The translations under genes were made by a program, and so were the position numbers. Below the pieces are notes generated by a model. That model worked only from the letters and a program-made list of their open reading frames with translations, ran no database searches and was not told where the DNA came from. Of a stretch of DNA of 64,000 nt, positions 44,211 to 52,496 are shown piece by piece (positions within the stretch are counted from its first letter, which is position 1; the number at the start of each line of letters is the position of its first letter). This DNA is from Acidimicrobiia bacterium UBA5794 (GTDB lineage: Bacteria; Actinomycetota; Acidimicrobiia; Spongiisociales; UBA5794): contig DIDS01000020.1 of assembly GCA_002418265.1 (NCBI GenBank), positions 186,954-250,953 on the forward strand, in the 5' to 3' direction.

Positions 44211-45737
44211 ATGGATTCGATAACAGGATTCCTGATCCCAGGGGCGATCGTCGCTGGGGTGTTTCTCGTGGGCCTGTACTTTGGGAGAAAGCTCGTCCGC
44301 ATCCCACAGGCCCCCGAAGAAATCCTTGCCGACGCCCGATTGGAGGCCCAACGCATTCTTGCTCGGGCTGAGGAGGAGGGCCGCGCCAAGGCCGACACCT
44401 TCCGCGACCGGGAAGAAGCCACCCTTGAACATCGAAGGGTTGAGATTGGCTCGCACGAAACGCGAGTGACCCAGAGAGAAGCCACCCTCGAACAGAGAGC
44501 CAGGAACCTGGCCCAACGCGAGGAGATGGTGATCGAAAAGGAACGCGAGGCCACGGAAATGTCCGCTGAAGCGGCAAGGCGCGGCGAGGATGCTCGTTTG
44601 GAACTCGAAGCGCTCGCCGGCTTCGACAGCAAGGCGGCGAAGGAAGAATTGCTCCAAAAGGTCGAAGACGAGGCACGACGTGACGCCATGGTACTCGTTC
44701 GCGATTTGGAGGCGAAGGCCCGTGAGGAGGCTGAGCGACGGTCTCGGCGAATTCTCGCCACCGTGATCCAGCGACTGGCGTCAGATGTCGTGTCCGAGGC
44801 GACGGTATCCGCGGTTGCAATCCCGACGGATGACATGAAGGGTCGGATCATCGGACGGGATGGACGCAACATTCGTTCTTTCGAGGCAGTGACCGGCGTG
44901 GACCTCATCGTCGACGACACTCCCGAAACCGTGAGCGTCTCGACGTTCGATCCCGTCAGGCGTGAGGTTGCGCGTCGCACGCTTGAGCGGCTCGTCGAGG
45001 ACGGACGGATACATCCAACGTCGATCGAGGAAGCCTATGAAAAGGCACGGGACGAAGTTGAGCAGTCCATCCGGGATGCCGGCGAATGGGCGATGCTTGA
45101 GGTAGGTCTCAACCGGCTCCATCCAGAGCTCACGATCCTCATCGGGCGGCTCCGGTACCGAACGAGCTACGGACAGAATGTGCTCGATCACCTCGTCGAA
45201 ACCGCTCACATTGCGGGAATGCTTGCGGCCGAACTCGGTGTCGACGAGACCGAGGCCAAACGGTCGGCATTCCTCCACGACATCGGCAAGGCAGTGAGTC
45301 ACGAGGTTGGTGGTTCCCACGCGTTGATCGGTGCCGAGATTGCACGTCGCTTCGGCGAGGAAGCCGGTGTCGTCCATGCCATCGAGGCACATCACAACGA
45401 GGTCGAACCGAGAACGTTGACAGCGATCCTCGTGCAGGCAGCCGATGCTGTGAGTGCCGCGCGACCTGGGGCGAGGCGCGAAGCACTCGAATCGTACGTG
45501 CGGCGCCTCGAACGGCTCGAGGACATTGCGCGTGGGTTTGATGGTGTCGAGAAGGTCTATGCGCTCCAGGCCGGACGCGAGGTGCGCGTGGTGGTCGATC
45601 CCGGTTCTCTCGATGATCTCGGTTCCCAGGATCTCGCACGTTCCATCGCGAAAAAGCTTGAGGACGACTTACAGTATCCGGGTCAGATCGAGGTCACCGT
45701 CATCCGCGAATATCGCGCCAAGGGGTTCGCCCGGTAG
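44211..45737 (+). CDS. rny: Ribonuclease Y
   Basis: 508 residues. One N-terminal membrane helix (residues 5-25), a long charged coiled coil (about 30-190), a KH domain with GRIIGRDGRNIRSFEAVTG and an HD domain with AFLHDIGKAV and ARRFGEEAGVVHAIEAHHNE. It is a membrane-bound endonuclease that starts mRNA decay. ATG 44211 with AGGAG ten bases upstream; the longer frame upstream runs through the recA terminator hairpin. Both RNase Y and RNase J occur in this window. Confidence 0.96.
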   Translation: MDSITGFLIPGAIVAGVFLVGLYFGRKLVRIPQAPEEILADARLEAQRILARAEEEGRAKADTFRDREEATLEHRRVEIGSHETRVTQREATLEQRARNLAQREEMVIEKEREATEMSAEAARRGEDARLELEALAGFDSKAAKEELLQKVEDEARRDAMVLVRDLEAKAREEAERRSRRILATVIQRLASDVVSEATVSAVAIPTDDMKGRIIGRDGRNIRSFEAVTGVDLIVDDTPETVSVSTFDPVRREVARRTLERLVEDGRIHPTSIEEAYEKARDEVEQSIRDAGEWAMLEVGLNRLHPELTILIGRLRYRTSYGQNVLDHLVETAHIAGMLAAELGVDETEAKRSAFLHDIGKAVSHEVGGSHALIGAEIARRFGEEAGVVHAIEAHHNEVEPRTLTAILVQAADAVSAARPGARREALESYVRRLERLEDIARGFDGVEKVYALQAGREVRVVVDPGSLDDLGSQDLARSIAKKLEDDLQYPGQIEVTVIREYRAKGFAR

Positions 45738-45772
45738 TAACCCCGTGCTGATCTCGGTGTCGGAGGAGTGTC

Positions 45773-45834
45773 ATGTCTGAAGCAACGATGTCTGAAGTGG
45801 CTGTGTCTGAAGTAGCCATGTCTGAACCAATCAT
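45773..45834 (+). repeat. Four 15-base repeats, each with a start codon, at the miaB 5' end
   Basis: Units begin at 45773, 45788, 45803 and 45818 and share NTGTCTGAA. The encoded N-terminus is MSEAT-MSEVA-VSEVA-MSEPI. All four provide an in-frame ATG or GTG. Confidence 0.8.
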
Positions 45835-47203
45835 GGTCGGCATGCCCGGCATCAAAGAGGTTCGTCCACCCAGGCGGGAGGGTCAGAGCTATTTCATCCG
45901 CACCTTCGGGTGTCAGATGAACGAGCACGACTCGGAACGCATAGCGGGCCTCCTCGAATCAGACGGCATGGTGTGTGCAGATTCGGTCGACACTGCTGAT
46001 CTCATCGTGCTGAACACCTGTACGATCCGCGAGAACGCCGACGTGAAGCTCTATGGATATTTGGGTTCACTCAAGCGAGCCAAGACGGAGCGCCCCACCC
46101 TGCGTATCGCTGTTGGCGGTTGTTCTGCCCAAAAAGAGCGAGACCTCATTCAAGAGCGCGCCGGCTGGGTCGACGTCGTGTTCGGAACACACAACGTTCA
46201 CCGCGTTGTTGACCTCCTCGATCATGCCGAGGACTGGGGCCCCGTCACCGAGATCTGGGACGAGGCGAACGCGGTCGCTGACATTCCGAGTGGGCTTCCG
46301 GTCCATCGGGAGACGGAGCATTCAGCCTGGGTCACGATCACGATCGGATGCAACAACTCATGTACCTTCTGCATCGTTCCGATCGTCCGAGGAGCGGAGC
46401 TGTCCCGCCGACCGGGAGACGTCATTCGAGAGATTGAGGGGCTTGCGAGGGCTGGTGTCAAAGAGATCACACTGCTGGGACAAAACGTCAATTCCTATGG
46501 GCGGGATCTGGATCTCAACGGTCATAAGCCGCTCTTTGCGGAACTTCTGCGGCGAGCAGGCGACGTTGCGGGCATCGAGCGCATTCGATTCACCAGTCCG
46601 CACCCGAAGGACTTCCGCGAAGATGTCGCCTACGCCATGGCAGAGACGCCAGCGGTGTGTGAACAGATCCATTTTCCCCTCCAGTCGGGAAGTGACCGCA
46701 TTCTCGCAAGGATGCATCGCGGCTATACAGCCGAACGTTTCTTGGCAAAGCTCAAGATGATGCGGACGATTGTTCCCGACCTCGCATCCTCGACTGACGT
46801 GATTGTTGGATTTCCGGGTGAGACTGAAGCGGATTTCGAGGGAACACTCGACGTCATGCGTCAGGCACGATTCGACAATGCCTACATGTTCCAGTTCTCG
46901 CCACGACCCGGAACCCCCGCGGCTGAAATGGACGGACACGTTGATCCTGACGTCATCCAACAGCGTTTCAACCGCCTGACAACGCTCCAAAATGCCATCA
47001 CGATGGAGCTCAACCAGGCGCAGGTCGGACGCGAAGTCAACGTGATGGTTGAAGGGCCGTCCAAAAAGGATGCCTCCGTTGCCACAACACGGACACGGGG
47101 AAACCGGATTGTGCACATCGAAGGGTCATGGCAGCCCGGTACGTTCCTCGATGTTCGGGTCGTTCGTGCTGCTGCTCATCACCTTGGAGGTGTATTGCTC
47201 TGA
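45773..47203 (+). CDS. miaB: tRNA-2-methylthio-N6-dimethylallyladenosine synthase MiaB
   Basis: 476 residues. MTTase motifs FGCQMNEHDSERI, NTCTIRENADVK and GGCSAQKERD; radical-SAM CNNSCTFC in TIGCNNSCTFCIVPIVRG; TRAM domain at the end. It converts i6A37 to ms2i6A37 in tRNAs reading UNN codons. GGAGGAG five bases before ATG 45773 fixes the start, but the first 20 residues are a repeat (see the repeat entry). It is coupled to miaA, the enzyme that makes its substrate. Confidence 0.96.
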   Translation: MSEATMSEVAVSEVAMSEPIMVGMPGIKEVRPPRREGQSYFIRTFGCQMNEHDSERIAGLLESDGMVCADSVDTADLIVLNTCTIRENADVKLYGYLGSLKRAKTERPTLRIAVGGCSAQKERDLIQERAGWVDVVFGTHNVHRVVDLLDHAEDWGPVTEIWDEANAVADIPSGLPVHRETEHSAWVTITIGCNNSCTFCIVPIVRGAELSRRPGDVIREIEGLARAGVKEITLLGQNVNSYGRDLDLNGHKPLFAELLRRAGDVAGIERIRFTSPHPKDFREDVAYAMAETPAVCEQIHFPLQSGSDRILARMHRGYTAERFLAKLKMMRTIVPDLASSTDVIVGFPGETEADFEGTLDVMRQARFDNAYMFQFSPRPGTPAAEMDGHVDPDVIQQRFNRLTTLQNAITMELNQAQVGREVNVMVEGPSKKDASVATTRTRGNRIVHIEGSWQPGTFLDVRVVRAAAHHLGGVLL

Positions 47204-48120
47204 CTGTCGTAGCCATCGTCGGTCATACCGGGTCTGGGAAGTCAACCATTGCGGAGGTTGTCGCCGATCGGTTCGGTGCCGAGATTGTCTCGGTCGACTC
47301 GATGCAGGTGTATCGCGGCATGGATATCGGCACTGCAAAACCGAGCATGGCGGTTCGTGAACGCATTCCTCACCACATGATCGATGTTGCGGAACCTTCC
47401 CAGGAATACGATGTGGCAAGATTCCAGACCGAAGCTCGGGCTGCGATCAGCGGTATCGGAGGTCGAGGGGGTCGAACTTTGATCGTTGGCGGATCAGGTC
47501 TCCATTTTCGTGCGATCGTTGACCCGGCATCTTTCGCACCAACGGATCCATCACTCCGTGAAGAACTTGAGGCAACGGCCACGGAGGATCTGGTCGCCGA
47601 GCTTCTTCTCTTCGATCCGCAGGCAGGCAGCATGGTCGATCTGTACAACCCGAGAAGGGTGACCCGAGCCGTTGAGGTGGCTCGCCTAACCGGTGAGGGA
47701 CCCACCTTTCGGGCCAGCAAGCCCGCAGCTGTTGCATTCCGTGCATATCAGCCGTTCATGCCACACCACAGTATTGGTATCGACGCCGGGCAACATGCAC
47801 ACGCCCGGGCCGATGCTCGCTTCGATGCAATGATCGATTCCGGGTTGGTTGAAGAGGTCGAACGACTTGCGGGTCGCCTCGGTCGGACAGCCTCCGGGGC
47901 TGTGGGATACAAGGAACTGGAACCCACTGTGCGCGACGTCATACCTTTGGCGGAAGGTGTTACCGACGCCAAACGGGCAACCCGCGCATTGATCAAGCGA
48001 CAGCGGACGTACTTCCGAAGAGATCCCCGCATTGTCTGGATGCCGTGGCAGGATGACGACCAGCAGCGCATTGAAGGCGTCGTCGAACACATTGAAAGGG
48101 CCACATCGTGGACTTCGTGA
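47200..48120 (+). CDS. miaA: tRNA dimethylallyltransferase MiaA, probable CTG start
   Basis: 306 residues. P-loop GHTGSGKST right after the start, then VSVDSMQVYRGMDIGTAKP, PHHMIDV and the C-terminal QRTYFRRDPRIVWMPW. It adds dimethylallyl to A37 of tRNAs. No ATG, GTG or TTG lies in frame at a sensible place: the only ATG (47128) overlaps miaB by 76 bases. CTG 47200 forms a CTGA overlap with the miaB stop, with GGAGG nine bases upstream, like the ATGA and GTGA junctions elsewhere here. ATT 47194 is another option. Confidence 0.9.
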   Translation: MTVVAIVGHTGSGKSTIAEVVADRFGAEIVSVDSMQVYRGMDIGTAKPSMAVRERIPHHMIDVAEPSQEYDVARFQTEARAAISGIGGRGGRTLIVGGSGLHFRAIVDPASFAPTDPSLREELEATATEDLVAELLLFDPQAGSMVDLYNPRRVTRAVEVARLTGEGPTFRASKPAAVAFRAYQPFMPHHSIGIDAGQHAHARADARFDAMIDSGLVEEVERLAGRLGRTASGAVGYKELEPTVRDVIPLAEGVTDAKRATRALIKRQRTYFRRDPRIVWMPWQDDDQQRIEGVVEHIERATSWTS

Positions 48121-48863
48121 AGGTACAGGGGCTTGGTAACGACTTCATCGTGTTCGATGGGCCCTATGAGCCACAACCCGCGGACGTTGTCAGATGGTGT
48201 GATCGTCGGAGAGGTATCGGAGCAGACGGAGTCCTGGTGATCGAGCCAATCGATCCGACAACCATTTCCATGCGGTACTGGAATGCCGATGGCGGGGAAG
48301 CCGAGATGTGCGGCAACGGGCTGCGGTGCGTTGCAAGGCTGTCCTATGAACGGGGTTGGGTTGCGGACTCCGACTTCACGGTGCGAACGGTTGTCGGCGA
48401 CCATCCTGTCGCGGTCACGGGAGATTCGGTTCGCGCCCTTGTGGGTGTCCCGATGGGCTACCGGACGGAAACACTCACGATTGCCGATCTCGAGATCCAT
48501 CCGGTGTCGATCGGAAACCCACACGCCGTCGTGTTTGTTGACGACGTGGAAGCCGCACCCGTTGACCGGAGCGGACCGTTGATCGAAAACGACGCACTGT
48601 TCCCGAACAGGACGAATGTTGAGTTCGTCGAGGTGCTCGAAGCAGGAGGCATCAAGGCGAGGATCTGGGAGCGAGGTGTTGGGGAGACACCGGCATCGGG
48701 CACCGGCGCCACCGCCGCTGCATTTGTGGCCCACGAGGTGCATGGCGTGGAGCAACCCGTGACGGTGCATCTGAGAGGGGGAACCCTCTTGATTTCATTC
48801 GATGACCACGGGGCGTGGATGGAGGGCCCAGCCGAGATCGTGTTCTCGGGACATATTGATTAG
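48108..48863 (+). CDS. dapF: Diaminopimelate epimerase-like protein, one catalytic Cys replaced by Ser
   Basis: 251 residues. It should interconvert LL- and meso-diaminopimelate. The first catalytic Cys is present (Cys68 in AEMCGNGLRC), as are GLGNDFIVFD, IGNPHAVVFV and ERGVGET. The second motif reads ETPASGTGA instead of the usual ACGTG: Ser197 (TCG, 48696-48698) stands where the second catalytic Cys is expected. It may be less active, use another base, or be a related isomerase. GTG start; overlaps miaA by 13 bases. dapA and dapB are also in the window. Confidence 0.88.
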   Translation: MDFVKVQGLGNDFIVFDGPYEPQPADVVRWCDRRRGIGADGVLVIEPIDPTTISMRYWNADGGEAEMCGNGLRCVARLSYERGWVADSDFTVRTVVGDHPVAVTGDSVRALVGVPMGYRTETLTIADLEIHPVSIGNPHAVVFVDDVEAAPVDRSGPLIENDALFPNRTNVEFVEVLEAGGIKARIWERGVGETPASGTGATAAAFVAHEVHGVEQPVTVHLRGGTLLISFDDHGAWMEGPAEIVFSGHID

Positions 48864-48877
48864 GGGCTGTAGCTCGC

Positions 48878-49510
48878 TCAGCCGACTCTGCGGAGCACTG
48901 CGACCACGACACCGAGAATCTCGATCCCATCCGTAAACAGCATGGGCTCGTAGTCGTCGTTCTCAGGATGTAGCACGATCCCAAGGTCGGTACGGTCATA
49001 GCGCTTGACGGTGGCCTCTTCACCATCGACAAGGGCAGCAACGATCTGACCCTTTCGGGCGGTTGTCTGTTTCTGGACGACGACGTAGTCCCGATCGAGT
49101 ATGCCTGCGTTGATCATTGAGTCTCCGCGGATCGTCAACATGAACACGGGCTCCTGTCCGACGAGCTCCGTTGGAAGGGGATAGATCTCCTCGATGTCTT
49201 CCTCAGCAATGATCGGTGATCCTGCTGCAATCGATCCAACAAGGGGAACGTCGCGCACAGCTGCCCGTGAAATCGGGATCGCCCCATCGGGTTGGATGAC
49301 CTCAATGGCACGCGGCTTGGAGGGATCACGTCGGATGAAACCCTCGTTGGCAAGGGTCGAGAGATGACTGTGGACGGTCGACGGGGAGCTAAGACCGACC
49401 GCGTCGCCAATCTCGCGCACCGATGGGGGATAGCCCCGACTCGCCACCGTTGAGATGATGAGATCCAGGATCTCTCGTTGCCTCGCTGTCAATGTGCTGG
49501 GATCAGTCAC
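48878..49510 (-). CDS. lexA: LexA repressor
   Basis: 210 residues. An N-terminal winged helix-turn-helix (YPPSVREIGDAVGLSSPSTVHSHLSTL) and a C-terminal S24 protease domain. Self-cleavage is at Ala-Gly in GSIAAGSPI; Ser is in RGDSMINAG and Lys in ATVKRYDR. It binds TCGAAC-N4-GTTCGA sites and represses recA, dnaE2, itself and the facing LysM gene. GTG 49510 has GGAGG four bases upstream, preferred to the earlier codons of the longer frame. Confidence 0.97.
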   Translation of the reverse strand: MTDPSTLTARQREILDLIISTVASRGYPPSVREIGDAVGLSSPSTVHSHLSTLANEGFIRRDPSKPRAIEVIQPDGAIPISRAAVRDVPLVGSIAAGSPIIAEEDIEEIYPLPTELVGQEPVFMLTIRGDSMINAGILDRDYVVVQKQTTARKGQIVAALVDGEEATVKRYDRTDLGIVLHPENDDYEPMLFTDGIEILGVVVAVLRRVG

Positions 49511-49557
49511 GAATCCTCCATTCGTTGACACGAGGATAGTACGAGATGACGTTTCGA

Positions 49558-49573
49558 CCAAACATATGTTCGA
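49558..49573. promoter_or_regulatory. LexA box A, lexA side
   Basis: CCAAACATATGTTCGA matches the consensus at 14 of 16 positions and lies near the likely lexA -35, so it probably serves autoregulation. Confidence 0.75.
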
Positions 49574-49595
49574 TCATCGGCACGAAAAGCGATAC

Positions 49596-49624
49596 TTGAC
49601 AATCGAACACCCGTTCGATACCTT
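49596..49624 (+). promoter_or_regulatory. LysM-gene promoter with perfect LexA box B
   Basis: TTGACA (49596-49601), a 17-base spacer and TACCTT (49619-49624). The perfect box TCGAACACCCGTTCGA (49603-49618) fills the spacer, as at recA and dnaE2. Confidence 0.9.
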
Positions 49625-49635
49625 GGTGTCTACGA

Positions 49636-49651
49636 TCGAACATGTGTTCGT
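49636..49651. promoter_or_regulatory. LexA box C
   Basis: TCGAACATGTGTTCGT, one mismatch to consensus, just downstream of the LysM-gene -10 and probably across its transcription start. Confidence 0.8.
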
Positions 49652-49659
49652 TCGGGTGG

Positions 49660-49829
49660 TTTGTTCGGCCGAAAGGCCGTACAAACAGGGCATCGCCGGT
49701 GCGGCGCCCAAAGCACCGAAAAGTGTCACACCCGATCCGTACCTTGGATCGTAGGAGCTTCGGCTCCGACCTGGGTGACCGAGGTACTCCTCCACTTCCC
49801 AGATGGACGAGGTAGCAGGAGAGAGAAGC
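49660..49829 (+). promoter_or_regulatory. Structured 5' leader of the LysM gene
   Basis: About 170 bases of non-coding leader hold four clear hairpins: 49660-49685 (C-GAAA-G tetraloop, extended stem with one T-T mismatch), 49698-49717, 49733-49751 and 49754-49767 (C-TTCG-G tetraloop). ACTCCTCC at 49785-49792 could pair with the AGGAG of the ribosome-binding site at 49817-49821. I could not match it to a known riboswitch class. Confidence 0.55.
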
Positions 49830-50132
49830 ATGACGACAATCGCAAGCGCACGTATTCGGGCGCTCTCCATCATCTCCATCACGATCGTTGTCGTGCTTCT
49901 CCTCCTGTCCTCGGCAAGTCAGGCTTCCCTTGAGGTGGGAGCAACCGTTTCGTACCGAGTCAAGGGTGGCGACACGCTCTGGCAGATCGCGGCGGACTAT
50001 GGTCCGCCTGATCGTGATCGCAGAGAGATCGTTGCGGTGATCGAGCGGATCAATGAGATCGATGCTGGTGCCCTTCAAATAGGTCAGGTCATCGAGATCC
50101 CGACTACTGAAACTTCGCGCAGCGAGTCCTGA
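49830..50132 (+). CDS. LysM-domain membrane protein, probable SOS division inhibitor (YneA/DivS/ChiZ-like)
   Basis: 100 residues. One N-terminal membrane helix (ALSIISITIVVVLLLLSSAS) and an external LysM domain (SYRVKGGDTLWQIAADYG...GALQIGQVIEIP). In Bacillus, Corynebacterium and Mycobacterium a small LysM or similar membrane protein lies divergent to lexA and blocks division during SOS. The position, LexA boxes and architecture fit that role. ATG 49830 with AGGAGAGAG upstream; ATG 49803 would add nine residues. It is followed by nrdR. Confidence 0.88.
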   Translation: MTTIASARIRALSIISITIVVVLLLLSSASQASLEVGATVSYRVKGGDTLWQIAADYGPPDRDRREIVAVIERINEIDAGALQIGQVIEIPTTETSRSES

Positions 50133-50184
50133 GCGCACGGTGTCACGCCGGTTCAGTTCTCCGATCCAGCGGTACGATGGCTCC

Positions 50185-50643
50185 ATGCGATGTCCGCTTT
50201 GCACCACAAATGACACGCGGGTTGTGGACTCGCGACAGGCCGAAGAGGGAACGGCGACTCGCCGACGGCGCGCCTGTCCCCAATGCGGGCATCGATTCAC
50301 GACGTTTGAGCGTGCGACCGCGGTCATCGTGATCAAGCGGGACGGGCGGCGTCAGGCGTTTGATGCCACCAAGATTCGCAAGGGCATTGAGATAACCCTT
50401 GCCGATCGTCCGGTGCCCCAGGACGCTGTCGATGATCTGGTGACAACGGTCGAACGGGCCGCATTCACCTCACCGGGTCATATCGACGCCGACGAGATCG
50501 GACAGATTGTACTTGAAGGACTTCGCGACATCGACGAGGTCGCATACCTGAGGTTTGCGTCGGTCTACAAAGAGTTCCAGGACGCGAGCGACTTTGAACG
50601 TGAGGCTGCGTCCCTTGAGGAAGAACCGGTCAGCTCTGAGTGA
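50185..50643 (+). CDS. nrdR: Transcriptional repressor NrdR
   Basis: 152 residues, standard length. Zinc ribbon MRCPLCTTNDTRVVDSR...CPQCGHRFTTFER and an ATP-cone domain (VIVIKRDGRRQAFDATKIRKGIEI). It represses ribonucleotide reductase genes according to the ATP/dATP ratio. TACGAT at 50173-50178 lies six bases before ATG 50185, favouring this start over the 15-codon extension. nrd genes are not in the window. The 3' end overlaps the convergent gene by 14 bases. Confidence 0.95.
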   Translation: MRCPLCTTNDTRVVDSRQAEEGTATRRRRACPQCGHRFTTFERATAVIVIKRDGRRQAFDATKIRKGIEITLADRPVPQDAVDDLVTTVERAAFTSPGHIDADEIGQIVLEGLRDIDEVAYLRFASVYKEFQDASDFEREAASLEEEPVSSE

Positions 50644-51997
50644 GTTCCGTCATGTGTGCCTCGAGTTGGCCAGCATACGTGACGATCCAGGTGTCCACTT
50701 CCGTTCGGAACTCACCGAGAGCGGAAGCGTTCGTGGCGTTGAGACGAGTCCGCATCTCGTCGAGTTCGGTGACCAGGTCGAGGGCGAGCTCGGTGTTTTC
50801 CGATGTCAGTGCTGAGAGATATTCCGTCTGCCAACTGGCGTAACGTGTGTGGCTGGTCACCGCTTCCTCCCGCACGACATTGAACGTGTCGTCGGTTGGG
50901 AGCTCCGCCACCGCCGTTGCGTCCTTCGAGAGCGATGTAGCGAGGGTCACACTGATGGTGTTGATTGTCTCGGTTGAAGCCGAGGTTGGGAGGTTGCCCG
51001 TATCCATGAGATCTGGGATGGTCGTGTGATAGATGTAGGCATTTCCGAGACGTGATGCCAATCCGGTTCCTTCGGCCCCAAGAAGTGCTGTCTGTTGTTG
51101 AAGTGGCTTGAGAGCGTCGATCGCACCCTTGGGGACGAGGGGGAGCACGCTCGGGAGTGGCTCCGCGGCCGTGGCTTCCATGTCGAATGCCAGGCTGTCA
51201 AGGGTGGCGATGATCGAAACTGATGTCGAAAGCGATTCAGGGGATGCATCGATGGTGGTGATCGCATCAAGTGCCGTCTGGGTTGCAGGCAAGTGGTTGC
51301 GGACCGCCGAGGTGGCGTCGTAGTAGGACTGACGAACCTGGAGTGCCTCTGACTCGGTCGCCTGTGGTAGCAGCAGAGCCGCGACAGCCACCGCAGCGAT
51401 CAGGAGGACGAGAATCACGACGATCGGCCACCGAAAGGACCGCTTGGTTCTCAGTGGCCGAGCGAGCGTTGCATCGACCTGTGCTGCATCGACCTGTCTT
51501 GCCTCGAGACCAGGCGGTTCAACTGGTGGCACCGGGGCCGGGTCAGCAATCGTGGCTGGGGCCACCGTGGGTGGGGGAGGCGGCGGTGGAGCCATGGGTC
51601 GTGTTGTTGTTGGCCGGGTCGGGGGTCGAGTCGAGCGGTCATAGGTGGCGTTTGTCGTGCCGGGATCGCCATCAAATGACGAGGTCGTGATCTGGGTCGT
51701 TCGCATGGCCACGGTCACCGCATCTTTCGAGACTGCATCTTGGGAGGCCGCATTCTTGGAGGCAGCGCCTGTTGAAACGGCATCGGTTTCGGCGTTGCTG
51801 TCAGCGGTAGGTGTTGGCGTTTGCTTTGTATCGGACTCGGGTGTGTTGTCGGCACCAGGAGGCGGGATTATCTCGTTCTCTCTCGTGAGTTCCGCCATCG
51901 CGTCGGCTGCAGTTGGCGGTGGGGGAGCTGCACCGACCGCTTCCAGGAACCACGAGCCGTCACTGTCACTGGTGTCGTCTGGGAACCTGGTCGTCAT
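50630..51997 (-). CDS. Single-pass membrane protein with Pro/Thr-rich cytoplasmic region
   Basis: 455 residues. Residues 1-190 are acidic, then rich in Pro, Thr, Ala and Ser with poly-Pro runs; a basic stretch (RPLRTKRSFRWP) precedes one membrane helix at about 193-215 (IVVILVLLIAAVAVAALLL). The outer 240 residues are helical with no Cys and no recognised domain. Such a layout suits a stalk- or sensor-like envelope protein, but no function can be assigned. ATG 51997 lies 29 bases from divergent dut. Confidence 0.75.
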   Translation of the reverse strand: MTTRFPDDTSDSDGSWFLEAVGAAPPPPTAADAMAELTRENEIIPPPGADNTPESDTKQTPTPTADSNAETDAVSTGAASKNAASQDAVSKDAVTVAMRTTQITTSSFDGDPGTTNATYDRSTRPPTRPTTTRPMAPPPPPPPTVAPATIADPAPVPPVEPPGLEARQVDAAQVDATLARPLRTKRSFRWPIVVILVLLIAAVAVAALLLPQATESEALQVRQSYYDATSAVRNHLPATQTALDAITTIDASPESLSTSVSIIATLDSLAFDMEATAAEPLPSVLPLVPKGAIDALKPLQQQTALLGAEGTGLASRLGNAYIYHTTIPDLMDTGNLPTSASTETINTISVTLATSLSKDATAVAELPTDDTFNVVREEAVTSHTRYASWQTEYLSALTSENTELALDLVTELDEMRTRLNATNASALGEFRTEVDTWIVTYAGQLEAHMTELTQS

Positions 51998-52026
51998 GTA
52001 TGTGCACTCCGTGGGAGAATCCGCAC

Positions 52027-52464
52027 ATGAAGATACCTGTCGTTCGCTCACATCCACGGATTCCCATGCTTGCCACCGCGCATCTCGGGGACGCCGGTGC
52101 AGACCTTTCTGCATCCGAGAACCACACCATTGAACCTGGACAGACCGTCCTCGTCGGTACCGGTCTCTCAATGGCGATCCCGCCCGGGTATGCGGGTTTC
52201 GTCCTTCCCAGGTCCGGCCTCGCGATCAACCACGGGATCACGGTTGCGAATGCCCCTGGACTGATCGATTCGGGGTACCGGGGCGAGATCAGGGTTGGTC
52301 TGATCAACCACTCCAACTCGGCGTTTGCGATTGAGGTTGGAGACCGCATCGCCCAATTGGTTGTGATGAGCGTCGAGACGCCCGAATTCGTCGAGGTTGA
52401 GGAGCTCGATCGCACCGATCGCGGCGTCGGAGGCTTCGGGTCCACGGGTGTTGCTGGAGCGTAG
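52027..52464 (+). CDS. dut: dUTP diphosphatase
   Basis: 145 residues. All five dUTPase motifs are visible, including GDAGADL (1), PRSGLA (2), GLIDSGYRGEI (3), GDRIAQLV (4) and the C-terminal RGVGGFGSTG (5). It hydrolyses dUTP to dUMP as a homotrimer, limiting uracil in DNA and feeding dTMP synthesis. GGGAGAA lies about eight bases before the ATG. Its promoter must overlap the first codons of the divergent gene. Confidence 0.96.
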   Translation: MKIPVVRSHPRIPMLATAHLGDAGADLSASENHTIEPGQTVLVGTGLSMAIPPGYAGFVLPRSGLAINHGITVANAPGLIDSGYRGEIRVGLINHSNSAFAIEVGDRIAQLVVMSVETPEFVEVEELDRTDRGVGGFGSTGVAGA

Positions 52465-52496
52465 AAAGAACCCCTCCGTGATACCATCAAACCAGC

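Noticed and set aside
49660..49829. Known riboswitch (cyclic di-AMP ydaO-type) before a LysM gene
   Set aside because: The conserved core of that class is not visible; only a general structured leader is claimed.
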